Shown: positions 1-9,144, counted from the first letter of the stretch. The stretch: DNA of 64,000 nt from Enterocloster clostridioformis (GCF_020297485.1 NZ_JAIWZC010000001.1:4836001-4900000), one strand, 5' to 3'. Notes: generated by a model not told the origin, from the sequence alone. A program made the numbers and translations.

Positions 1-2
1 AT

Positions 3-773
3 ACTTCGGCAAAGCTGGGATATGATGCCGTGGAGCTTACCGCGGCCCTTCACCTGCCGGTGGAATCCACCCCGGAGCGCCGAAAAGAGGTTTTAGGCTG
101 GATTCATGATGCAGGAATTGTTTGCAGCGCCCTTCACTATATTTTCGACGGAACCATTCGGCTTTTGAGCACGGATTCGGAGATGATGAATCAGTCTGCC
201 GCCTATTTGAAACAGGTAGTGGATGTTGCATATGATATGGAATGCCCTACCGTTATAGTGGGAAGCGGCGGAAAGACCAGAAGCTTTGAGCCTGACTGGG
301 ACAGGGAGGCAGGAGTGAAATGTATGGCTGAGGTAATACGCCGGGTTGGTCTGTATGCCCAGGAAAAAGGGGTTACCCTGGCGGTGGAGGCAATTAACCG
401 GTATGAAACCAACTTCTTGAACACATTGGAAGAAGCGGTAAATTTTGTGAATATGGTGAACCTTCCAAATGTGCGTACCATGGCGGATACCTATCACCTG
501 AATATAGAAGAAGTAAATCCGGCTGAAACCATCCGCAAATATGGACATACCCTGGCAAACCTGCATCTTGCGGACTCAAACCGCCAGGCGCCGGGAGATG
601 GACACTTTGACTTTGCGTCTGTGGCGGAGGCGCTTCGGGAAGTGGATTTTAAGAGGTATTGTTCCTTTGAGGTATTTGGGCTTTATCCGTGGAAACTCTG
701 GTATGACACCTTTGAAGAGTCGGTTGAACATATGGGCAACGGTATTAAATACGCCCGTTCTATTTTTGGATGA
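3..773 (+). CDS. Sugar phosphate isomerase/epimerase, TIM barrel (5' partial)
   Basis: The reading frame is open from the first bases of the window (T-S-A-K-L-G-Y-D-A-V-E-L), so the gene starts upstream and the GTG at 30 is internal. The visible part has the xylose-isomerase-like barrel pattern: YDAVELTA, the metal-ligand glutamate in LAVEAINRYE, MADTYHLNIEE, LHLADSNRQAPGDGHFDF and a final glutamate in CSFEVFG. This is the D-tagatose/D-psicose 3-epimerase or IolE/IolI-like superfamily; the family is known, the substrate is inferred only as a ketose or inosose. It is followed by a zinc dehydrogenase 58 bases later and heads a run of sugar-metabolism genes on the same strand, with a second barrel protein of the same superfamily at 5068. 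Confidence 0.88.
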   Translation, partial: TSAKLGYDAVELTAALHLPVESTPERRKEVLGWIHDAGIVCSALHYIFDGTIRLLSTDSEMMNQSAAYLKQVVDVAYDMECPTVIVGSGGKTRSFEPDWDREAGVKCMAEVIRRVGLYAQEKGVTLAVEAINRYETNFLNTLEEAVNFVNMVNLPNVRTMADTYHLNIEEVNPAETIRKYGHTLANLHLADSNRQAPGDGHFDFASVAEALREVDFKRYCSFEVFGLYPWKLWYDTFEESVEHMGNGIKYARSIFG

Positions 774-831
774 ATTATGCTGTAGTCAGATACCGGGACA
801 TACGTCCGGAGGTATGGAAAGGATAGATATT

Positions 832-1872
832 ATGAGAAGAGTGGCATTGGTTGATTATGGGAAATTAGTATTACAGGATAACTGCGGGGACATTAAGGCC
901 CTTGAGCCGGGAACAGTTAAGATTGATGTAACGGCCTGCAGTATCTGCGGAAGCGATATCGCGCTTTACCGTGGAAAACGTTCCCTTGAGAATGAAAGAT
1001 ATTTCGGGCACGAGTTTTCCGGCGTGGTAGCAGATCCTGGCGATGGCGCAAATGGTATTAAGAAGGGTATGCGCGTGGCAAGTGAGCTTTCCAGGGCCTG
1101 CGGACACTGCTGGAATTGCCGCAACGGGCTTCCCAATTATTGCAGGAGCATGAATGATGCCCTTCTGCCCGGAGGATTTACAGAGGAAACCCTGGTGTTA
1201 AATACGCCGGAATACAGTTTTATCAGCCCTGTTCCGGATACCATTGATGATATTACCGCAACTCTGCTGGAACCAACCAACTGTGCTTACCACGTGGCGC
1301 GTCGGGCTGATGTGAAGCATGGGGATACGGCGGTTGTCTTTGGCATGGGACCCATGGGGCTGATTGCGGCCCGCATTATAAAGAGCATGGGCGTAGATGT
1401 GGTTGTGGGAGTGGATAATAGTAAGGCGCGTCTGGAAAAAGTGCAGAGTCTTGGATTTATTGATGTGATTGACAGCAATGACGGGAATTGGCAGGACCAG
1501 ATATTTGAAATGTGCGGTTCAAAGGGTGTGGATGTGATTATTGAGCTTACAGGAGCGCTCCCGGTCCTTCAGAGCGCGTTCCAGGTGGTCCGGCCGGGAG
1601 GGCGCATCGTGGTGGGCAGTGTTTACAGCGGCTTTGCAGACCAGGTAGAGCTTTTGCCCATTATGCGCAAAGAGCTGACCATTCTGGGCTCCAAGGGCCC
1701 GTATCCACATTTAAAGACAGATGGTACCAGCGCGGCAGTTGATATTCTGGTGAGGCTTCAGGATGACTTAAAGAAGCTGATTACGGTTTATGATTATAAG
1801 GATGCCCTTAAGGCGTTTGATGACATGATGTCTGGTTTTGCAATCAAGCCAGTTATCCGGTTTCGATCATAA
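832..1872 (+). CDS. Zinc-dependent medium-chain alcohol/sorbitol/threonine-type dehydrogenase
   Basis: This 346-residue protein is a medium-chain dehydrogenase. It has the GroES-like catalytic half with the zinc-site cysteine and GHE (CSICGSDIALY, FGHEFSGVV), a four-cysteine structural zinc loop (ACGHCWNCRNGLPNYC), and a Rossmann half with GMGPMGL. Family members oxidise secondary alcohols of polyols or sugar acids with NAD(P). The frame is open much further upstream. The ATG at 832 is preferred because AAAGGA lies 8 bases before it, whereas the in-frame ATG at 814 abuts its GGAGGT. The flanking epimerase, cupin, ROK and Gfo/Idh genes suggest oxidation of a sugar or polyol intermediate; the substrate is not visible. 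Confidence 0.9.
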   Translation: MRRVALVDYGKLVLQDNCGDIKALEPGTVKIDVTACSICGSDIALYRGKRSLENERYFGHEFSGVVADPGDGANGIKKGMRVASELSRACGHCWNCRNGLPNYCRSMNDALLPGGFTEETLVLNTPEYSFISPVPDTIDDITATLLEPTNCAYHVARRADVKHGDTAVVFGMGPMGLIAARIIKSMGVDVVVGVDNSKARLEKVQSLGFIDVIDSNDGNWQDQIFEMCGSKGVDVIIELTGALPVLQSAFQVVRPGGRIVVGSVYSGFADQVELLPIMRKELTILGSKGPYPHLKTDGTSAAVDILVRLQDDLKKLITVYDYKDALKAFDDMMSGFAIKPVIRFRS

Positions 1873-1916
1873 AAAAATTGAATGATAGAATAATTTCAGG
1901 AAAAGGAGATTTTGTA

Positions 1917-2354
1917 ATGACAAACAAAGAGCATGTATTGAAATATGGAGGAAAGTTTAGTATCAGCGGCGGTGAAGTGTGGACAATGCCAAATGGACAC
2001 GATGTTCATTTCGCTTTAAATCCAAAGATGGGATGCCGCGGAGCAAATATCGCGGTTGGATTTCATAAGCCAGGTAAGGAATTTGCGCCCCATAAGCATC
2101 CCATTTCTGAGGAAATCCTCATCATCCACAGCGGTAAGGGTGAGTGTTACCTTTATGACAAGTGGATTCCGGTTGAGACAGGAGATATTGTGTTTGCGCC
2201 TCCCGGCGTCCTGCACGGCACCCGCAATCCAGCGGAAAATACAGAGGACTTTGTAACGCTTGGTATCGCGACACCGCCCCAGCTTGACCTTTACCTGCGC
2301 GCAGGCTATGACATACTGGAGGATAACTCCGGAGAATATGTGGAAGAAGTATAA
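1917..2354 (+). CDS. Cupin-domain protein
   Basis: This 145-residue single-domain cupin carries the two metal-binding boxes: motif 1 around HKHPISEEILIIHSGKGECYL and motif 2 around GDIVFAPPGVLHGTRN. Single cupins in sugar operons are often isomerases or ligand-binding regulators of sugar flux, which is inference here. The start is set at ATG 1917 because AAGGAG ends 8 bases upstream; the TTG at 1878 has no ribosome site. It lies 44 bases after the dehydrogenase and 23 bases before the SIS gene, so it is almost certainly in the same transcript. Confidence 0.85.
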   Translation: MTNKEHVLKYGGKFSISGGEVWTMPNGHDVHFALNPKMGCRGANIAVGFHKPGKEFAPHKHPISEEILIIHSGKGECYLYDKWIPVETGDIVFAPPGVLHGTRNPAENTEDFVTLGIATPPQLDLYLRAGYDILEDNSGEYVEEV

Positions 2355-2377
2355 AGAGGAAATTGGAGGAAAGAAAA

Positions 2378-2938
2378 ATGTTCTTTGATACATATAGTGA
2401 AATGTTAAATGATACGATTGATGGCCTTAAGAGAGAGGATATACAGAAACTGTTTGATTTGATTGAGGAGACTAGGAATAACGGAAAACATCTCTTTGTG
2501 CTTGGCAATGGTGGAAGCGCGGCCGCCGCATCCCATTGGGTATGTGATTTTGGCAAAGGAATTAACAGAGGAGATTCCAAACGCCTGAAAATTTTTTCAC
2601 CGGCAGATAACGGAGCAATTTTCAGCGCTCTTGGTAATGACTGTGGATATGAGACAACGTTTGTTGAGCAGATGAAGAATTTTCTGGAGCCGGGCGACCT
2701 GGTATTAACCTTTTCTGTTTCAGGAAGCTCATCAAATCTTGTGGAAGCTCATAGGTACGCAAAAGAGATTGGTGCAAAAACAGCCTGTGTTGTTGCGGAT
2801 AAAGGTGGTAAGATAATCGGCATGTCCGATTTTGCAATGATTATCCCATCTGAGAATTATGGTATTGTTGAGGATATTCATGTAATTCTGGGACATGCAA
2901 TCTCACAGCAGATTTATGCAGACAATGTGGGGGCGTAA
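2378..2938 (+). CDS. SIS-domain phosphosugar isomerase (GmhA-like)
   Basis: This 186-residue protein is a single SIS domain similar to sedoheptulose-7-phosphate isomerase. It has the phosphosugar-binding loop LGNGGSAAAASHW near residue 45, the second serine-rich loop FSVSGSSSNL, and a C-terminal helix with VEDIHVILGHAIS. The family isomerises or binds ketose/aldose phosphates. GGAGGAAAG lies just upstream of ATG 2378, which decides the start over the TTG at 2363. In this operon, next to a ROK kinase and epimerases, it may act on a phosphorylated sugar made by the kinase; a heptose role is not indicated because no other heptose gene is present. Confidence 0.88.
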   Translation: MFFDTYSEMLNDTIDGLKREDIQKLFDLIEETRNNGKHLFVLGNGGSAAAASHWVCDFGKGINRGDSKRLKIFSPADNGAIFSALGNDCGYETTFVEQMKNFLEPGDLVLTFSVSGSSSNLVEAHRYAKEIGAKTACVVADKGGKIIGMSDFAMIIPSENYGIVEDIHVILGHAISQQIYADNVGA

Positions 2939-2959
2939 GGCATATTGGAGGATGAAGAT

Positions 2960-3904
2960 ATGTATATTGCGGCACTAGACATTGGCGGAACAAAAACCAT
3001 TGTTGCTATACTGGATGAGAATGGCGGAATTTTGATACAGGAAAGTTTTCCGTCCATTGTCGCAAGATATGAGACGCATCTGGAATTGTGCGTACAGGCA
3101 ATGAAACGTCTGATGCATCGGACTGAGTTACAGGCAGAGGACTTTACCGGACTGGGGGTGTCGCTTCCGGGAATTGTGGACAACGAAAAGGGAATTCTGC
3201 TTTACGCACCTTATGCAAACTGGGAAAATGTGGAAGTCGCGGGCTATTTGAGTAAAAACCTTGGGATTTCAAGGGTGCGGTGCGAGAATGATGTCAACGC
3301 CTGCGCCATTGGCGAAAAGCGGTTTGGACTGGGAAATAACTATACGGATTTCATATGGATGACAGTGAGTACAGGCGTGGGCGGCGCCGTGGTGGAAGGT
3401 TCAAAGCTGGTGCGGGGAGGCCTTGGTTTTGCCGGTGAGCTGGGACACTTAAAAGTTGAATATAAGTCGCCGGCTCATTGTCCCTGCGGTCAGTATGGCT
3501 GTCTGGAAGCACACGGTTCCGGGACGGCGCTGATACGGGAAACAAGGAAGCGCAGGCTTACATCGCCTGCATTTGCAAACGCGCTGGATGAGATGGGGTT
3601 AAAGCCGGATGGGGCCGGATGCGCGGCCCTTGCCAGGGCAGGAAACACAGATGCCATGGATATTATGAATCAGATTGGTACATATCTAGGACGCGGTATT
3701 TCCTATTGCATTAACATTTTAAATACCCAGGCAGTTGTGATTGGGGGCGGTGTTGCCTCGTCCCTTGATCTTCTGCTTCCATCCATCCGCGTTTCCGTAC
3801 AGCAAAATGCTTTTAAGCAGATGCAGGATATTGATATTGTAAAGACTCCCCTGGGTTATGAAGCGGCCCTTCTCGGCGCGGCGGCCCTGGTTCTGGAGCA
3901 GTAA
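2960..3904 (+). CDS. ROK family sugar kinase/regulator-type protein
   Basis: This 314-residue ROK protein has the N-terminal phosphate loop ALDIGGTKT, the catalytic aspartate region CENDVNACAIGE, the glycine-rich STGVGGAVV, the ExGH motif FAGELGHLKVE, and the zinc site CPCGQYGCLEAHGSG typical of glucokinase/N-acetylhexosamine kinase ROKs. It has no N-terminal helix-turn-helix, so it is a kinase rather than an XylR-type repressor. The start at ATG 2960 follows GGAGG with 8-base spacing; the TTG 15 bases earlier overlaps that ribosome site. It probably phosphorylates the sugar handled by the SIS isomerase 21 bases upstream. Substrate specificity cannot be read from the motifs. Confidence 0.9.
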   Translation: MYIAALDIGGTKTIVAILDENGGILIQESFPSIVARYETHLELCVQAMKRLMHRTELQAEDFTGLGVSLPGIVDNEKGILLYAPYANWENVEVAGYLSKNLGISRVRCENDVNACAIGEKRFGLGNNYTDFIWMTVSTGVGGAVVEGSKLVRGGLGFAGELGHLKVEYKSPAHCPCGQYGCLEAHGSGTALIRETRKRRLTSPAFANALDEMGLKPDGAGCAALARAGNTDAMDIMNQIGTYLGRGISYCINILNTQAVVIGGGVASSLDLLLPSIRVSVQQNAFKQMQDIDIVKTPLGYEAALLGAAALVLEQ

Positions 3905-3943
3905 GGGCATAAAAGTAATATAAGACAGGAGGAGAGAACGGAC

Positions 3944-5047
3944 ATGAAACGATTAAAAGCAGCGGTAATCGGTTCTGGGTTTATCGGAGCGGCGCATGTG
4001 GAGGCGCTAAAGCGGGTGCCTGGTGTGGATGTTGTGGCCTTGGTAGATATTGTGGATCCGGCGCAAAAGGCTGAGGAACTGGATGTTCCAAATGGATTTT
4101 CAGACTACCGGGAGATGATTGAAGCGGTAAAGCCGGACTGTATCCACATTTGCACACCAAATCATACGCATAAGGAAATTGCCCTCTACGCATTCGAACA
4201 CGGGATTCATGTAATCTGTGAGAAACCAATGGCAAGGAATGCCGGGGAAGCAAAGGAAATGCTGGAAGCGGCAAGGAAATGTAATCTTATCCACGGGATT
4301 AATTTACATAACCGGTTCTATCCCGCCAACCATCAGCTGCGCAATATGATTCTGGATGGGGCTCTGGGCAAAATATATGGCGTTCATGGAGGATATTTAC
4401 AGGATTGCTTTTCACAGGAATCGGATTTTAACTGGCGTATGTTGTCCTCGAAAGGCGGAAGTACCCGTGTCACATCGGATATTGGTTCCCATTGGATTGA
4501 CCTGGCGGAGTATGTAATTGGAAGTAAAGTAAAAGAGGTATTTGCGGAGTTCCAGACCAATCTGCCGGTGAGAAAGATGAGTGTGGCAGGAGAGTTAAAG
4601 GATATGGAGGTGGATACAGAGGATACTTCTTACGTTATGATCCGCTTTGAGAATGGAGCCGTTGGCAGCGCTGTATTTTCCCAGGTGTATCAGGGCAGGA
4701 AAAACCAGACTACGATTCGGGTATCGGGTTCGGAAATTTCTGCTGAATGGGACAGCGAAGCCATTGGTGATTTGAAGCTTGGGTACAGGAATGAACCCAA
4801 CCGCCTGCTGACAAAAGACCGTGGGCTGGCTCATCCGGATACCGCGCCGATCATTACCTATCCGGGCGGTCACACGGAGGGATTTCCGGATGCTTTTAAA
4901 CAGAATTTTATAGCTGTCTATGGAGCAATCCGTGGAACGAAGCCCACTAATCCATACGCAGACTTTGAGGATGGGCTGCATCAGATGCAGGTTCTGGATA
5001 AAATATTTGAAAGCGCGAAAACGGGCCGTTGGATCAGTGTTAATTAA
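3944..5047 (+). CDS. Gfo/Idh/MocA family NAD(P)-dependent oxidoreductase
   Basis: This 367-residue protein has the N-terminal Rossmann fold (VIGSGFIGAAHVEAL), the conserved EKP of the family (HVICEKPMARN, lysine catalytic) and the C-terminal alpha/beta domain (DIGSHWIDLAEYVIG, with the DxxxH pair). Members oxidise or epimerise sugars, inositols and amino-sugar derivatives with NAD(P). AGGAGGAG lies about 10 bases before the ATG. Its pairing with a TIM-barrel isomerase 20 bases downstream is a common arrangement for inositol, keto-sugar or glycoside oxidation pathways; which one applies here is not shown. Confidence 0.92.
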   Translation: MKRLKAAVIGSGFIGAAHVEALKRVPGVDVVALVDIVDPAQKAEELDVPNGFSDYREMIEAVKPDCIHICTPNHTHKEIALYAFEHGIHVICEKPMARNAGEAKEMLEAARKCNLIHGINLHNRFYPANHQLRNMILDGALGKIYGVHGGYLQDCFSQESDFNWRMLSSKGGSTRVTSDIGSHWIDLAEYVIGSKVKEVFAEFQTNLPVRKMSVAGELKDMEVDTEDTSYVMIRFENGAVGSAVFSQVYQGRKNQTTIRVSGSEISAEWDSEAIGDLKLGYRNEPNRLLTKDRGLAHPDTAPIITYPGGHTEGFPDAFKQNFIAVYGAIRGTKPTNPYADFEDGLHQMQVLDKIFESAKTGRWISVN

Positions 5048-5067
5048 AACGGGAGGAAACAATCAGA

Positions 5068-6033
5068 ATGAAGGTTGGCATTGTAGCGAATATTATGCAG
5101 GACAAAACGCTGGCAGAGGCCCTGGATTATTTTCGAAAAATGGGAATCCAGACAATAGAGCCGGGATGCGGCGGATACGCAGGCAAGTCCCATGTTAATC
5201 CCACTGTTTTGCTTGGTGACAAAGAAAAGATAGATGAATTTAAGAGGATAATAGCGGATTCGGGTTTGACCATCAGCGCCCTTTCCTGCCATGGTAATCC
5301 CATTCACCCGGATCAGGGAATTGCAGCCGCCCATGACGGGGATATGCGGGACACGGTACGCCTTTGTAAAGAACTGGGACTGGACACAATTACCTGTTTT
5401 TCCGGATGCGCCGGAGACTGTCCGGATTCAAAATTCCCCAATTGGGTGACCTGTCCCTGGCCGGATGATTATCTTAAGATTTTGGATTACCAGTGGAATG
5501 AGGTATTGATTCCATACTGGAGGGAGTTTGCTGCTTTTGCAAAAGAGAATGGCGTGACGAAGATTGCATTAGAGCTGCATCCGGGATTTATGGTTTATAA
5601 TTCTGAAACCTTAAAACGGCTCCGGGGGGAGGTTGGAAGGGAGATTGGGGTGAATTTTGACCCAAGCCATCTTCTTTGGCAGGGAATGGACCCTGTTTCG
5701 GTGATCCGTGAGCTTAAAGACGCAATCTATCATGTACATGCCAAGGATGTTAAGGTGGACTTAATCAACACCGCGGTCAACGGAGTCCTGGATACCAAAC
5801 ATTACAGCAATGAAATTAATCGCTCCTGGATATTCAGGACCATTGGTTATGGCAATGATACGGCTTACTGGAAAAATATTTTTTCCACACTGCGTATCAT
5901 TGGATACGATGGGGCGGTCAGTATTGAACATGAGGATAGCCTGATCAACCGGTTCGAAGGCCTGGAAAAAGCGGTCAGGATTGTCAAAGAATCTTTGATA
6001 ATGGAAGACAAAACAGAGATGTGGTGGGCGTAA
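5068..6033 (+). CDS. Sugar phosphate isomerase/epimerase, TIM barrel
   Basis: This 321-residue protein is a complete xylose-isomerase-like barrel: IQTIEPGCGGY early, LSCHGNPIHP, the metal-binding ALELHPGF, NFDPSHLLWQGMDP, HVHAKDVKVD and GAVSIEHEDSL, with glutamate, aspartate and histidine ligands in the expected order. It matches the subfamily often paired with Gfo/Idh/MocA oxidoreductases. GGGAGGAAAC precedes the ATG. Together with the partial barrel at the window start it makes two different isomerases in one operon, suggesting at least two epimerisation or isomerisation steps; their order is unknown. Confidence 0.92.
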   Translation: MKVGIVANIMQDKTLAEALDYFRKMGIQTIEPGCGGYAGKSHVNPTVLLGDKEKIDEFKRIIADSGLTISALSCHGNPIHPDQGIAAAHDGDMRDTVRLCKELGLDTITCFSGCAGDCPDSKFPNWVTCPWPDDYLKILDYQWNEVLIPYWREFAAFAKENGVTKIALELHPGFMVYNSETLKRLRGEVGREIGVNFDPSHLLWQGMDPVSVIRELKDAIYHVHAKDVKVDLINTAVNGVLDTKHYSNEINRSWIFRTIGYGNDTAYWKNIFSTLRIIGYDGAVSIEHEDSLINRFEGLEKAVRIVKESLIMEDKTEMWWA

Positions 6034-6068
6034 TTAACTAATAAAGAATGATAAAGGAGATTAACCAT

Positions 6069-7139
6069 ATGAAAAAGAATCTTATATCCATGTTACTTAT
6101 AACAGCCACAGCAATCAGCCTCGCCGCCTGCGGCGGCTCTAAGGCCCCTGCTTCTGCAGGCAGCAGCGGCACATCTGCCCCGAAAGACACCGCGGCATCC
6201 GTCAATGCTTCACAAGTGGTTGTTAAGTATTCGGTAACGTATCCCTCCACCGGTACGCAGGCAGAGGGGGCGCTGAAATTAGGAGAGCTGATTGAAGAGT
6301 GCTCAGATGGGCGTATGAAGATGGAATTCTATCCGTCCTCCCAGCTGGGGGATAAGACCGCAACCTTTGAGGGCCTGGGAAACGGAACCATTGAGATGAC
6401 GGAGTGCGCTGCCACGGATCTTTCTGCGTTTAATGACATGTGGTCTGTATTCTCCCTGCCGTATCTGTGGGAAAACGGACAGCAGGCCTGTGCAACTGTA
6501 ATGGACCCGGCGGTCCGCGAGATGCTGGAAGCGGACGCGCAGGCCAATGGATTTATCATCATTGCGTGGACTGACATTGGAAGCCGCAGCATAATGAACC
6601 AGAAGCAAACGGTCAATACCCCGGCAGACCTTACCGGACTTAAGATTCGCTGCATGCAGGAACCGATTCTGGCGGATTCAACCAATGCCATGGGCGCAAT
6701 CGCCACGCCTCTGGGTGCAAGCGAGATTTATACCGGTCTGCAGCAGGGGACCATTGACGGCCTTGACCATACCCCCTCTGTAGTGGTTGCCAATGGATGG
6801 CAGGAACTGGCCAAGCATTTCTCCCTGACGGAGCATTTCACTATCCCGGACCCGGTATTCGTAAGTAAGGTATGGTTTGACGGCTTGTCTGCTGAAAATC
6901 AGGAAGCTGTTCTGGAAGCCGGCAAGAAGTTCTCTGATGTATGGAATAATGAGATCTGGCCAGAGGCAACCGAGGATGGTATGAAGGCAATGAAGGAACA
7001 GGGCGTTGAAATTGTGGAGGTTGATAAAGCGCTATTTGAAGAGGCTGTAAAACCGGTTGTTGATAAATTTCTGGCGGATGCCAGCGAGGATCAGAAGGCG
7101 CTGTATGATTTGCTGACAAAGACACGGGAAAACTATTAG
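6069..7139 (+). CDS. dctP: TRAP transporter substrate-binding lipoprotein, DctP family
   Basis: This 356-residue exported lipoprotein has a hydrophobic signal with lipobox LAAC (Cys21) followed by a serine/alanine linker. The body matches DctP: ELIEECSDGRMKMEFYPSSQLGD, then the arginine in GLKIRCMQEPILADS, which in the family salt-bridges a substrate carboxylate, and the signature GASEIYTGLQQGTIDGLDHTP. The start is ATG 6069 behind AAAGGAG. The ligand is therefore expected to be an organic or sugar acid. The unusual point is that no DctQ or DctM membrane subunit follows; the next gene, 16 bases on, is an aldolase chimera. The permease may be elsewhere or may have been deleted. Confidence 0.93.
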   Translation: MKKNLISMLLITATAISLAACGGSKAPASAGSSGTSAPKDTAASVNASQVVVKYSVTYPSTGTQAEGALKLGELIEECSDGRMKMEFYPSSQLGDKTATFEGLGNGTIEMTECAATDLSAFNDMWSVFSLPYLWENGQQACATVMDPAVREMLEADAQANGFIIIAWTDIGSRSIMNQKQTVNTPADLTGLKIRCMQEPILADSTNAMGAIATPLGASEIYTGLQQGTIDGLDHTPSVVVANGWQELAKHFSLTEHFTIPDPVFVSKVWFDGLSAENQEAVLEAGKKFSDVWNNEIWPEATEDGMKAMKEQGVEIVEVDKALFEEAVKPVVDKFLADASEDQKALYDLLTKTRENY

Positions 7140-7155
7140 TGGGAGGAAATACGTT

Positions 7156-9144
7156 ATGTATGAGAAAAGGCTGTGTGGGGTTGTTATTCCCACCATTACA
7201 CCGATGAATGAGGATGGATCTATTGATGACGCGTCGATTGCGGATTTCACACGGTATCTGTTAGAAGCAGGTGTAAATGCCCTGTATCCCAACGGGACAA
7301 ATGGCGAGAGCCTGCTCCTAACAAAGGAGGAAAGGGACCATGTGGCAGAGGTTATGGCGAACGTGAACGCTCACCGCCTTCCGTTGTTTATCCAGTGTGG
7401 CAGTATGACAACAGGAGAAACCGCATCCCACGCAGCACATGCGGTTGATATTGGGGCAGATGGGGTTGGCATTATGAGTCCTGCATTTTTCCAAATGGAT
7501 GAAGAAGCGCTTTTCCAGTATTACCGTGACGTTATAAAAGGCCTTCCGGAGAATTTTCCAGTGTATATATATAATATTCCCGGTTGCACGACTAATGATG
7601 TAAAGCCTGGATTGCTGCAAAAGTTGATGGAGGAGTTTCCTAATATCGTGGGAATCAAATACAGCAGCCCGGACCTTATGCGGGTAGAAGATTATCTTGA
7701 AACAGATGGAAAAAAGCCAGAGCTTTTAATTGGCTGTGACAGCTTGTTTTTGCAGTGCCTGATGACAGGGGGCGTAGGAACGGTAACCGGGCCAGGGAGC
7801 ATTTTTCATGAAAGGCTTCTTAAGGAGTTCAACACCCTGGCCAGGAATTTCCATGAAAACTATCTGATGACGGCCCGCGATTATGCAGAGTTCGGAGCTT
7901 ATGAGGAGGCTGTTGCGGTTCTGTCCCAATGCGACGAGGCATGGCCCATGCTGTTTTACTACAAGGCATACTATCTGGGGAAGATGGGAAAAGATACATC
8001 CTATACTTTGTTACAGGCTTCACAGTGCAGCACGGATTACTGTTTCCCCAATAAGCTGGAGGATATTCTGGTCCTGGAATACGTGGTCAGGGAAAAATGT
8101 GAGGATGCCAATGCATATTACTATCTGGGCAACCTGTACTACGATAAAATGCAGTACGACACAGCCATAGGGTATTGGGAGCGTTCTGCTGAGTTAAACC
8201 CGGACTTTGCAATTACCTGGAGGAATCTGTCCCTGGCGTACTATAACAAGAGACATGACCCGGATCAGGCAAAGCAGGCCATGGAGCGGGCATATGAGCT
8301 GAATCCCGGCGATGCGCGGATTTTCCTGGAACTGGACCAGCTGTATAAGAAGCTGGGGATGCCGGTGGCAGAGCGGCTGAAACACTATGATATGGCCAGG
8401 GATGTGTTCATGCAGCGGGATGACCTGATGATTGAGTATGCCACCCTCCTGAATCTTTCAGAACGTTATGGGGATGCCTATGAGTTTATTATGGCTAACC
8501 GTTTCCATCCATGGGAGGGAGGAGAAGGAAAGGTAACAACCCAGTATACCGTGTCGCTGGTAGAACTGGCGCGGTCAGCCATGGAACGAGGTGACCTTGA
8601 TGAGGCGGAAGAATTTCTGAAGAAGGCTTTGTACTATCCGGAGAACCTTGGGGAAGGCAAGCTGGAAGGATGTAAGGATAATCATGTAAACTATTATCTG
8701 GGTGTCATAAAAGAACGCCGGGGCGATCAGACAGCGGCAGAAGCGTATTTTGAAAAAGCCAGCGTCGGTACGGATGAACCGGCTGGAATGATGTATTACA
8801 ATGACCAGCCGGCTGATATGATCTACTATCAGGGACTGGCCAAGGAAAAACTGAACCGGCCGGTAGAGGCAAAGGCAAGGTTTAACAAGCTTCTGGACTA
8901 TGGAGAGCAGCATATCTTTGATGTAATGCGGGTAAGTTATTTTGCGGTATCGCTTCCGGACTTCCTGATTTTTGATGATGACCTGAATAAACGGAATCAG
9001 ACGCACTGTTATTACCTGATAGGGCTTGCCAATCTTGGGCTGGGGAACATGGATGCTGCTGCAAAGGCCTTTGTTAATGCAATCGGACTGGAGCCAACCC
9101 ACCAGAATGCAATCCGTTACCTTCATATGACGGGAAAAGCATAA
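7156..9144 (+). CDS. Chimera: DapA/NanA-type lyase fused to DUF5107-type TPR tail
   Basis: This 662-residue open frame joins two proteins. Residues 1 to about 225 are a dihydrodipicolinate-synthase/N-acetylneuraminate-lyase barrel with GTNGE (47-51), the catalytic tyrosine in YIYNIPG (Tyr139) and the Schiff-base lysine in GIKYSS (Lys168), ending at GGVGTVTGPGSIF, so the last barrel helices and the C-terminal helical domain (about 60-70 residues) are missing. From about residue 232 (ENYLMTARDYAEFGAYEEA) onward it reads as tetratricopeptide repeats closely resembling the C-terminal half of DUF5107 glycoside-associated proteins (FHPWEGGEGKVT, YYNDQPADMIYYQGLA, YFAVSLPDFLIFDDDLN). The frame is perfectly maintained across the join near 7820-7850. 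It is most simply an in-frame deletion fusion; whether the lyase still folds is unknown. Confidence 0.88.
   Translation: MYEKRLCGVVIPTITPMNEDGSIDDASIADFTRYLLEAGVNALYPNGTNGESLLLTKEERDHVAEVMANVNAHRLPLFIQCGSMTTGETASHAAHAVDIGADGVGIMSPAFFQMDEEALFQYYRDVIKGLPENFPVYIYNIPGCTTNDVKPGLLQKLMEEFPNIVGIKYSSPDLMRVEDYLETDGKKPELLIGCDSLFLQCLMTGGVGTVTGPGSIFHERLLKEFNTLARNFHENYLMTARDYAEFGAYEEAVAVLSQCDEAWPMLFYYKAYYLGKMGKDTSYTLLQASQCSTDYCFPNKLEDILVLEYVVREKCEDANAYYYLGNLYYDKMQYDTAIGYWERSAELNPDFAITWRNLSLAYYNKRHDPDQAKQAMERAYELNPGDARIFLELDQLYKKLGMPVAERLKHYDMARDVFMQRDDLMIEYATLLNLSERYGDAYEFIMANRFHPWEGGEGKVTTQYTVSLVELARSAMERGDLDEAEEFLKKALYYPENLGEGKLEGCKDNHVNYYLGVIKERRGDQTAAEAYFEKASVGTDEPAGMMYYNDQPADMIYYQGLAKEKLNRPVEAKARFNKLLDYGEQHIFDVMRVSYFAVSLPDFLIFDDDLNKRNQTHCYYLIGLANLGLGNMDAAAKAFVNAIGLEPTHQNAIRYLHMTGKA

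Noticed and set aside
541..831. Upstream extension of the zinc dehydrogenase frame by 97 codons
   Set aside because: It overlaps the epimerase gene in another frame, and the ribosome site places the start at 832.
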